Source of the DNA: Bacteroidales bacterium
GTDB lineage: Bacteria > Bacteroidota > Bacteroidia > Bacteroidales > S143-33
Length of the DNA stretch: 8,316 bases
Reading direction: 5' to 3'
Assembly (NCBI GenBank): GCA_027083655.1
Contig: JALWNS010000014.1
Coordinates: 1 to 8,316, forward strand
Below the pieces are notes generated by a model. That model worked only from the letters and a program-made list of their open reading frames with translations, had not been told where the DNA came from and ran no database searches. Of this stretch, positions 1 through 6,700 are shown piece by piece. The translations under genes and the position numbers were made by a program. Within the stretch, counting starts at the first letter, position 1. Every line of letters begins with the position of its first letter.

Positions 1-2
1 TC

Positions 3-620
3 ATGGATGAGAAGAAAGAAAAGATTTTGCTGGTAGCACGCAAACTCTTTGGTCAGTATGGACTCAAGGGTGTAACAATGGACGAAATAGCTGTAGAGAC
101 TGGTATGTCCAAAAAAACTATCTACAAAGTTTTCAAAGACAAAAAAAGTCTTGTTAAGGAAGTTATTAGTTACGAAATAGATGAGACACAAAAAAAGATA
201 TTGAATATTATAAAAGATCAAGGGCTCAATCCTATAGAGAGGACTATCGCTATACATAAATTAATTATAAAGATACAACGGGATTATCCACCCCAGTTAG
301 AGCGGGACTTACAGAGGTTATATCCAGATATTATAGAGGAGATACAAAAGAAAGTGATGAACCAGATGCGTTTAGCCATTATTGACAATCTTAAGCATGG
401 TATTGAACAAGGATATTTCCGCAAAGACATGAATCCAGAAATCATATCTAGTTTTCAATTAGTAAGGGCACAATTTTACCGTTTGCGCCATCACATGACA
501 TTTTTATCAGATTACTCCAACGAAGAAATTCTTAAAGAGCTGTTAAAATATCATCTCCACGGTATTTGCTCCCCCAAAGGCCTAGAATTTTTAAAAACCA
601 TAAATTTTGATACACTATGA
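3..620 (+). CDS. TetR/AcrR-family transcriptional regulator, probable repressor of the efflux operon
   Basis: This 205-residue protein has the usual TetR layout and length. An N-terminal DNA-binding domain covers about residues 1-55, with the helix-turn-helix at about 25-44 (T25-MDEIA, then the turn at G34-MS, then KKTIYKVFKDK). An all-helical C-terminal half of about 150 residues would bind a ligand and dimerise; it is poorly conserved and gives no clue to the inducer. The ATG at base 3 is chosen because the first HTH helix begins a few residues later, as in most family members; the next in-frame ATG (base 78) would remove part of the HTH. Only two bases precede it, so a slightly earlier start cannot be excluded. 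Its stop overlaps the start of the TolC-like gene, so it is the first cistron of the operon it probably represses, which implies autoregulation. That role is inferred from family and position. Operator and promoter are outside the window. Confidence 0.9.
   Translation: MDEKKEKILLVARKLFGQYGLKGVTMDEIAVETGMSKKTIYKVFKDKKSLVKEVISYEIDETQKKILNIIKDQGLNPIERTIAIHKLIIKIQRDYPPQLERDLQRLYPDIIEEIQKKVMNQMRLAIIDNLKHGIEQGYFRKDMNPEIISSFQLVRAQFYRLRHHMTFLSDYSNEEILKELLKYHLHGICSPKGLEFLKTINFDTL
617..620 (+). promoter_or_regulatory. ATGA stop/start overlap, likely translational coupling
   Basis: The ATG of the TolC-like gene (617-619) shares bases with the TGA stop of the TetR gene (618-620). Such 4-base overlaps usually mean that ribosomes finishing the first gene re-initiate on the second. 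No clear Shine-Dalgarno sequence lies in the preceding AT-rich bases, which fits coupling or the weak SD use typical of Bacteroidota. The overlap also fixes the start choice of the downstream gene, whose signal peptide begins exactly there. Confidence 0.75.
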
Positions 621-2011
621 AAAAAATAGCTTTATTACTTACCATATTTTTGTGGGTAATAAATCTGGAGGCACAACCTGCTTCAGACACTGTTTATCGC
701 CTATCTCTTGAAGAGGCGATTAGTTATGCATTAGACCATAATCCACAGATACTTAACAGCGAATTGGATGTTGATAAAGCTAAATGGCAGATCTGGCAAA
801 CCACTGCCATGGGGCTCCCACAGGTCAATGGCAATGTCCAATACACACAGTATCCTAATCTACCAACCCAACTTATGCCCAACTTTATTGCCCCTGTTAT
901 TGTGCAAGTAAATACAGAGATTTTTGGTTTACAACCTCAAGCCCCCTTACCTAATGAGAATGAAAAGATTCCAGTACGTTTTGGTTCTGAGTACAATGCT
1001 CAGTGGGGTATAACTGTGAGCCAGCTTATTTTTAGTGGTGAATACATCGTAGGTTTACAAGCCTCAAGGATTTTCAAAGAACTTGCAGAACAAAACCTGG
1101 AAAAAACACAACGCGATATAATAGCCTCAATTGAACAAAGTTATGTTCTTGTCCTCATTGCCAAAGAGAGCTTAAGAATAATGCAGGAGAGCTATGAGAA
1201 CTCATTGTCCCTTAGGGATAAAACCCAACAACTAGTAGCACAAGGCATGGGAGAGGACATACAGCTAGACCAGATGAATTATACTGTTTACCAGCTAGAG
1301 AACCAGATAAAAAATTTAGAACGCCAGGCAGGCATAGCCATGAGGTTACTTAAATTCCAGCTCGGTTTAAATATGGAGGACTCCCTCATTCTTACTACTA
1401 GCCTTGACGATGTTCTGGCCAATATCAAACTTGGCGATTATATCGACACATCATTTTCAGTTAACCAGAATATTGACTACAAGCTTGTCCTAACGCAAGA
1501 ACAACTTGCACATTTGAACATGCGGCGCGAAGAGGCTAAGTTGCTTCCACAAGTTTCGGGCTTCTTCACATACTCCAAGAATGCTTTTAGCGATGAATTC
1601 AACCTACTCAGTCCTGACCAACAATGGTTCAAGACCGTAATGTTTGGCTTCAAGGTACAGGTACCTTTATGGGGTAGTGGGGCTAAAGTTGCCTCTATAA
1701 TGCAAAAAAAGGTTGACTACATGAAAGCTAGCAATACAAGAGAAATGATGGAAAGCCAGCTTAAATTACAATACCAACAGGCCTATTACAATTTCTTCAA
1801 TGCTTATGACCGAATGCTTAACGAACAAAAAAATATTGAGCTTACAAAAACCATATACGAAAACACACGCCTGAAATATCTCAATGGAGCAGCCAGTAGC
1901 CTGGAGCTCACACAGGCACAAAACCAATATCTTCAAGCACAGGGTAATTACTACAATGCCCTGATGGATATGATTAAAGCTAAAACAGATCTCGATAAAT
2001 TCATTCAATAA
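617..2011 (+). CDS. TolC-family outer-membrane efflux channel
   Basis: This 464-residue protein is predicted to be the outer-membrane exit duct of the tripartite pump: a trimer with a beta-barrel in the outer membrane and a long alpha-helical tunnel in the periplasm. It starts with a Sec signal peptide (MKK, hydrophobic core about 4-16, probable cleavage near residue 19-20 after LEAQ). The mature part opens with the family's typical segment LSLEEAISYALDHNP (29-43). Two internal repeats of long amphipathic helices follow. The first runs about 140-250, with the turn motif around LVAQGMGEDIQLDQ. The second runs about 355-464, with the matching turn YLNGAASSLELTQAQNQY. A loop-like region rich in Pro, Asn and hydrophobics at about 78-120 lies before the first barrel strand, as in many Bacteroidota homologues. 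Length is normal for the family. It overlaps the TetR gene by 4 bp and lies 19 bp before the fusion-protein gene, so it should serve this pump. Substrate unknown. Confidence 0.93.
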   Translation: MKKIALLLTIFLWVINLEAQPASDTVYRLSLEEAISYALDHNPQILNSELDVDKAKWQIWQTTAMGLPQVNGNVQYTQYPNLPTQLMPNFIAPVIVQVNTEIFGLQPQAPLPNENEKIPVRFGSEYNAQWGITVSQLIFSGEYIVGLQASRIFKELAEQNLEKTQRDIIASIEQSYVLVLIAKESLRIMQESYENSLSLRDKTQQLVAQGMGEDIQLDQMNYTVYQLENQIKNLERQAGIAMRLLKFQLGLNMEDSLILTTSLDDVLANIKLGDYIDTSFSVNQNIDYKLVLTQEQLAHLNMRREEAKLLPQVSGFFTYSKNAFSDEFNLLSPDQQWFKTVMFGFKVQVPLWGSGAKVASIMQKKVDYMKASNTREMMESQLKLQYQQAYYNFFNAYDRMLNEQKNIELTKTIYENTRLKYLNGAASSLELTQAQNQYLQAQGNYYNALMDMIKAKTDLDKFIQ

Positions 2012-2030
2012 ATCATAAAAACCTGGAAAA

Positions 2031-3152
2031 ATGAAAAAAATACTCTCTTTTATATTGATACTGAGCCTTGTTTTTGCAAGCTGCCACAAATCAAATGATC
2101 CCGAGGTTATTAAGAAAAAAATCTCGCACTACAAGACAATGATAGGCAGATACCAGGAAAAAATTACCGAATTGGAGAAAAAACTTCCAGCACAGGAAGT
2201 AGAAGCAGTAGTGGTAAAAGTAGAAACCGTAAAACCTCAAATATTTAATGATTACCTGGAAGTATCTGCCAGTATAGAACCTGTTGAGTATGCATATATT
2301 ACCCCACAGGCTAGCGGTACTATAAAAGCTATTTATGTCCAAGAAGGTGATTATGTACAAAAAGGGCAGCTACTGATGGAACTTGACGATGACTTGATAC
2401 GCAATAATATTGCACAGCTTGAAGTTCAGCTAGCTCTAGCAGACTCTCTATACCAAAAGCAAAAAACACTTTACGAACAGGGCGTTGTATCTGAGGTTCA
2501 ATATCTCCAGTCCAAGAACCAAAAGGAGACCCTCGAAAAAAATATTGAAGTACTTAAGACACAACTCAGATACACAAAACTTTATGCACCTTTTGACGGC
2601 ATAGTAGACCAGATTAATGTCCGGGTTGGCGAGATGGCAGGGCCACAGGCTAGAGTAATGTATCTTGTGAATATGAACAAGATGAAGGCAATAGCACATG
2701 TTGCGGAAAATTATTTACCTTATATCCACAAAGGTGATCCGCTAGTACTTAAATTCCCTGTTTATGGCGACCTGGAGATTAAAACACAAATTAGCCGTAT
2801 AGGCAATTTTATTGACCCTACAACAGGAACATTCAAAGTAGAAGCTATCTTTAACAACCCACAGATGAAGATTAAACCTAATATGACTGCAACTATGCGC
2901 TTTGTTACTTTCAAAACCAAAGATGCTATTGTCGTACCTACACAATTGCTGAAAAAGGACTCTAATGGCTGGTTCATCTATACTGTCAAAAAAGAAGGTG
3001 ATAAGTACATTGCTGTTAAAAATTATATTACTATCGGCAAGATTACTGCTTCAGAAGCCATGATACTGTCTGGTCTTAAAGCAGGTGACCAGATAATAAC
3101 CGAAGGCTTCCATATGGTACACCAGGGTTCTATTGTCAAAATATCCAACTAA
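2031..3152 (+). CDS. RND efflux periplasmic adaptor (membrane-fusion protein, HlyD/AcrA type), lipoprotein
   Basis: This 373-residue adaptor would link the inner-membrane permease to the outer-membrane channel. Its N-terminus is a lipoprotein signal: MKK, a hydrophobic core, then V-F-A-S-C with the acylated cysteine at 18. Residues 27-52 form a short coiled coil with hydrophobics at 27, 31, 34, 38, 41, 45, 48 and 52. The adaptor core follows: first half of the lipoyl domain about 87-119 (SGTIKAIYVQEGDYVQKGQ), alpha-helical hairpin about 120-182 (tip near EQGVVSEVQYLQ), second lipoyl half about 183-215 (LYAPFDGIVDQINVRVGE). The beta-barrel domain lies about 216-295 (including IDPTTGTFKVEA and KPNMTATMRF), and the membrane-proximal domain about 296-373 (VPTQLL, then GLKAGDQIITEG). 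Everything expected is present and length is normal. It sits 19 bp after the TolC-like gene and 20 bp before the permease gene, so co-expression is very likely. Confidence 0.94.
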   Translation: MKKILSFILILSLVFASCHKSNDPEVIKKKISHYKTMIGRYQEKITELEKKLPAQEVEAVVVKVETVKPQIFNDYLEVSASIEPVEYAYITPQASGTIKAIYVQEGDYVQKGQLLMELDDDLIRNNIAQLEVQLALADSLYQKQKTLYEQGVVSEVQYLQSKNQKETLEKNIEVLKTQLRYTKLYAPFDGIVDQINVRVGEMAGPQARVMYLVNMNKMKAIAHVAENYLPYIHKGDPLVLKFPVYGDLEIKTQISRIGNFIDPTTGTFKVEAIFNNPQMKIKPNMTATMRFVTFKTKDAIVVPTQLLKKDSNGWFIYTVKKEGDKYIAVKNYITIGKITASEAMILSGLKAGDQIITEGFHMVHQGSIVKISN

Positions 3153-3172
3153 AAACAAAAAGATTAAAAACA
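3153..3172 (+). promoter_or_regulatory. A-rich translation leader of the permease gene, no Shine-Dalgarno
   Basis: The 20 bases between the fusion-protein stop and the permease ATG are nearly all adenine with a few T, C and one G, and contain no GGAG-like element. A-rich, SD-less leaders are known to support initiation in Bacteroidota. The 19-base gap before the fusion-protein gene (2012-2030) is similar, with only a weak CTGG followed by AAAA. This supports the phylum assignment and the chosen ATG. Function is inferred from base composition and position only. Confidence 0.45.
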
Positions 3173-6100
3173 ATGGCACAGGAAAACGTTAAACGCCAAT
3201 TTGGGCTTACCCGCTGGTCTGTTAAAAACCGCAATACAATATACATTTTAATCATTGCTTTATTAATTTTTGGCGTATATGCATATGTCACTATACCCAG
3301 GGAACTTTTCCCTGAGGTAAATTATCCTACTGTCTATGTACAAACTATCTATCCGGGCAACTCTGCCAAAGACATCGAGAATCTTATTACAGACCCTCTA
3401 GAACGGGAGCTCAAAAGCGTAACCAATATAAAAGATATTAAGTCAATTTCTGCGCAGGATATGTCCATGATTTTTGTCGAATTTCCTGCCAATGAGGATA
3501 TCGATTCACACATGGATGAGATTAAAGATGCCGTGGAGAGGGCAAAAGCCGATCTACCAAATGACTTGACATCAGATCCCCAGGTTATTAAATTTAATTT
3601 CTCCCAATTTCCTATTGTGTTTGTTAATATTGCCGGGAAAGACTACTCTACAGAAGAATTAAAGCATTACGCAGAATATCTCAAAGACGAGATAGAAAAA
3701 ATACCTGACATATCTGAGGTTCAAATAAAAGGTTTACCTGATAAAGAAGTGCAGGTTAATGTTGACTTAAACAAATTAAAGCAGTTAAACCTGAGCTTCA
3801 ATGAAATAATCAATGCAATTAAGGCAGAAAACTTAACCGTTTCGGCCGGTCAGCTTAAATCTGGTGGTTATCTGAAAGAAGTACGTATTGTTGGCCAGTT
3901 TAACACTATTGACGACATACGAAATATCTCCGTGAGGTCTGTTGGTGGACGGGTTGTATTGCTCAAAGATGTAGCACAGGTACAGGAAACATACCAGGAT
4001 ATCGAAAGCAAGGCACGTTTATTTGGCAATCCAGTATTATCACTGCAGGTTATAAAAAAAGACGACGGCAATCAAATACGGGCAACAGAAGCCGTTAAGA
4101 AAATTATCAAAGACGCACAAGAACAAGGTCAACTACCATCTGACCTGGATATTGTACTCACTAATGACATGAGTAAGGTTATCCGCAGGCAAATCGACAG
4201 CCTGGGTAATAACTTGCTTGAGGGTGTTGTTTTTGTAGTACTGGTATTGCTTTTGTTCCTTGGACTACGCAACTCATCACTGGTAGGTTTTGCTATTCCT
4301 ATGTCGCTGGTTATCTCTTTCATTTTCATAGCAGCTATAGGGTATTCTTTGAACAATATTGTGCTATTTTCCCTTATCCTTGCACTGGGTATGTTAGTTG
4401 ACAACGGTATTGTTGTCACCGAAAACATCTACCGCTTTGTTGACAAAGGCGTGCCCAAGAAGAAAGCTGTTATCGATGCTACCAGTGAAATTGCTGTGCC
4501 TATTATCACATCGACCCTGACCACATTGTCGGCATTTTTACCTTTTGCTTTCTGGAATTCGCTTATGGGCGAGTTTATGAAACAGCTACCTATAACACTG
4601 ATTATTGTGCTATCTGCCTCACTGTTCACAGCGCTGGTATTGCTACCCCCTATAGCACGTACAGTCGTCAAGCCAACATCCCAGCAGCACGCACCTGATA
4701 AAAAGAGAAACCTTATTGTTGCGGGACTATTCCTCCTTACCAGCGGTTTCCTTCATCTGATGAAAGCCAATGTGCTGGGCAACATAATGTTAATGTCCGC
4801 CACATTAATACTGTTATACATCTATGTCCTTTATCCTTGGGCTAAATGGACACAGAACAAATTTTTACCCTGGCTGGAAAAAATTTACCACGACTTTATC
4901 CAATTCTCATTAAGAGGTAAAAATCCTGTATTCATCTTTCTTGGTGCATCGCTCTTGTTAGTGCTAAGCTTTTTCTTCTACTTTGCTATGACACAGCCCA
5001 AGATAACAATGTTTCCATCCACAGATCCACGCTATATTAATGTTTACGCATATCTTGCACCTGGTGCTGATCTTGACAAAACCGATTCGGTTATGTTAAA
5101 GCTTGAGGATGATGTTAATCGCCTTATGGCACCTTACCGTGACATTGTCAATTCGATAATGGTTACTGTCGGAAAAGGTGTAGCGCGAGACCGGGAAGTA
5201 GCTATTGGTAAGACTTTGAACCGTGGCCGTATGACTATTGAGTTCGTCGACTATGACAAACGACATGGTATCTCAACAACTATGATCAAAAAGATGCTAA
5301 GTGATTCCCTTATAGGACGTTATCCTGGAGTTGATGTTTTTATAGAAGCAGACAAACACGGCCCTAGTAGCGGCAAACCCATTAGCGTGGAAATAAGCGG
5401 CCCAGACCTTGCCACTCTCTTCCAGTACGGAGATTCTGTTATTAGTAGGATTGAGAGAAACCACATTCACGGATACGAAAAGCTTGAATTTGATGTAAAC
5501 ACAGGTATCAACGAACTTATTATTAACATCGACAGGCAAAAAGCAGCACAGTATGGACTTTCGACTGCTATGATTGCACAGACAATAAGGACAGCGCTAT
5601 TCGGTACAGAAGCTTCGAAATACAAAACTGGCGACGATGAATACCCTATAAATGTCAGGCTTGCAGAACAGTACAGAAACGATATAGACAACCTACTCAA
5701 CCTCAAAATCCCGATCCGGACACCCCAGGGCCAAGTAACTGCTGTGCCTATATCAACTGTGGCAGATATACATTTATCGTCAACCGTGGATGCCATCCGC
5801 CACCACGACACCAAACGTGCTCTTACTATTCAGTCTAATGTTCTAACAGGCTATAATGCTAATGAAATAAACAAACAAATCAAAGCAGCTATAGCAGACC
5901 TGAATCTGCCAGACGGATACCAGATAGAATTTACTGGCGAGCAGAAAGATATGCGAGAATCTATGAAATTCATGATGGTGGCTATGCTCGTGGCTATTGC
6001 GCTGATATTGACTATAATGGTCTACCAATTCAACTCACTTGTCAAGCCTATGATAATTCTATTCGGTGTGCTATTCAGTACAATGGGTGTGTTTATTGGC

Positions 6101-6577
6101 TATTCAATACTTGGCATTGATTTGAGTGTGTTAATGTCTGGTATTGGTATAATTGCCCTTGCAGGTGTGGTAGTTAACAATGGTATAGTGTTAGTGGATT
6201 ATATTGACTTGCTGAAAAACAGACGCCGCCAGGAGCTTGGTCTCGAAGAAGATGACCCACTGCCAAAAGAAGATATACGACAGGCTATTATAGAAGCAGG
6301 TAAGACACGCTTGCGCCCCGTGTTACTGACAGCTACAACCACAATTTTAGGTATCTTGCCAATGGCGGTTGGTTTGAACATAGACTTCGAAGGATTGTTC
6401 CAACACCTCAGGCCAAATATCTATTTTGGTGGAGAAGCAATGCAGTACTGGGCTCCTTTAGCCTGGGCTATAATATGGGGATTGGCTTTTGCTACATTCA
6501 TGACATTGGTTGTGGTACCATCAATGTATTGGATGGCTAACAACGTAAAACTGAAATTACAAAAGGCGGATAAATAA
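3173..6577 (+). CDS. RND-family multidrug efflux permease (HAE-1/AcrB-like), inner-membrane subunit
   Basis: This 1134-residue protein is the proton-driven pump of the tripartite system. It shows the duplicated RND plan: TM1 (about 22-41, followed by the typical IPRELFPEVNYPTV), a large periplasmic loop (about 42-345), TM2-TM6 (about 348-494), TM7 (about 583-606), a second periplasmic loop (about 607-928) and TM8-TM12 (about 931-1120). TM4 carries GMLVDNGIVVTEN with D410 and N411. TM10 carries GVVVNNGIVLVDY with N1002 and N1003. TM11 begins RLRPVLLTATTTILG, keeping R1046 and T1053. Against the AcrB relay as I remember it (D407, D408, K940, R971, T978), D408 and K940 are replaced by Asn; similar pairs occur, from memory, in SwrC-like HAE-1 proteins. 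It is about 85 residues longer than AcrB, mostly from an insert at about 497-582 with two more hydrophobic segments (512-530, 536-556), and from a longer TM11-TM12 connection. Start ATG follows an A-rich leader; it ends in tandem stops TAATAA. Drug or lipid-like substrates are plausible. The sequence does not resemble the heavy-metal branch. Confidence 0.95.
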   Translation: MAQENVKRQFGLTRWSVKNRNTIYILIIALLIFGVYAYVTIPRELFPEVNYPTVYVQTIYPGNSAKDIENLITDPLERELKSVTNIKDIKSISAQDMSMIFVEFPANEDIDSHMDEIKDAVERAKADLPNDLTSDPQVIKFNFSQFPIVFVNIAGKDYSTEELKHYAEYLKDEIEKIPDISEVQIKGLPDKEVQVNVDLNKLKQLNLSFNEIINAIKAENLTVSAGQLKSGGYLKEVRIVGQFNTIDDIRNISVRSVGGRVVLLKDVAQVQETYQDIESKARLFGNPVLSLQVIKKDDGNQIRATEAVKKIIKDAQEQGQLPSDLDIVLTNDMSKVIRRQIDSLGNNLLEGVVFVVLVLLLFLGLRNSSLVGFAIPMSLVISFIFIAAIGYSLNNIVLFSLILALGMLVDNGIVVTENIYRFVDKGVPKKKAVIDATSEIAVPIITSTLTTLSAFLPFAFWNSLMGEFMKQLPITLIIVLSASLFTALVLLPPIARTVVKPTSQQHAPDKKRNLIVAGLFLLTSGFLHLMKANVLGNIMLMSATLILLYIYVLYPWAKWTQNKFLPWLEKIYHDFIQFSLRGKNPVFIFLGASLLLVLSFFFYFAMTQPKITMFPSTDPRYINVYAYLAPGADLDKTDSVMLKLEDDVNRLMAPYRDIVNSIMVTVGKGVARDREVAIGKTLNRGRMTIEFVDYDKRHGISTTMIKKMLSDSLIGRYPGVDVFIEADKHGPSSGKPISVEISGPDLATLFQYGDSVISRIERNHIHGYEKLEFDVNTGINELIINIDRQKAAQYGLSTAMIAQTIRTALFGTEASKYKTGDDEYPINVRLAEQYRNDIDNLLNLKIPIRTPQGQVTAVPISTVADIHLSSTVDAIRHHDTKRALTIQSNVLTGYNANEINKQIKAAIADLNLPDGYQIEFTGEQKDMRESMKFMMVAMLVAIALILTIMVYQFNSLVKPMIILFGVLFSTMGVFIGYSILGIDLSVLMSGIGIIALAGVVVNNGIVLVDYIDLLKNRRRQELGLEEDDPLPKEDIRQAIIEAGKTRLRPVLLTATTTILGILPMAVGLNIDFEGLFQHLRPNIYFGGEAMQYWAPLAWAIIWGLAFATFMTLVVVPSMYWMANNVKLKLQKADK

Positions 6578-6616
6578 TAACTTTTTCTTTTGCAGAAACA
6601 TAACATGTAATTACCT

Positions 6617-6656
6617 ACAGCCTCCACTGGCATAATGCCAGTGGGGGCTGTTTTTA
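6617..6656 (+). terminator. Intrinsic terminator of the efflux operon
   Basis: An almost perfect 16-bp inverted repeat (left arm 6617-6632, right arm 6636-6651) with a TAA loop is followed by TTTT (TTTTT counting the last stem base) and then A. The only irregular pair is 6623/6645, a permitted U-G wobble in the + strand transcript but an A-C mismatch in the minus strand transcript. The stem starts 39 bases after the permease stop. On the minus strand the hairpin begins 49 bases past the sprA stop but is followed by AGGTAATTAC rather than a U run. It therefore fits best as the terminator of the rightward operon, with at most a secondary role for sprA. Confidence 0.88.
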
Positions 6657-6700
6657 TACCATACATATTCCCCGGTAAAACTAGCCCAGATCCACACCAC

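Noticed and set aside
565..609. Possible Bacteroidota promoter (TTTG near 565 and TAAATTTTG at 601-609) before the channel gene
   Set aside because: The second element does not match TAnnTTTG in register and the spacing is about 36 bases instead of about 20. The ATGA overlap argues for read-through from the TetR gene.
1766..2089. Minus-strand open frame of 107 codons across the channel/fusion-protein junction
   Set aside because: It is antisense to two well-supported genes, has low-complexity Cys/Phe/Ile-rich composition typical of antisense frames in AT-rich DNA, and shows no recognisable domain.
5467..5814. Minus-strand open frame of 115 codons inside the permease gene, and similar shorter ones at 4129-4428 and 4429-4671
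   Set aside because: All lie fully inside a clear permease coding region, show no family features and have no plausible leader, so they are shadows of the real gene.
3..6577. The four-gene operon considered as a novel transport or secretion system
   Set aside because: Each gene matches a known component of RND tripartite efflux in the expected order and at normal size. Only subfamily-level differences in the permease and adaptor stand out.
6617..6651. The inverted repeat considered as a mobile-element end, attachment site or regulator operator
   Set aside because: It lies just after an operon end, is GC-rich with a 3-base loop and is followed by a T run, which is the signature of an intrinsic terminator. 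No transposase, integrase or second copy is present.
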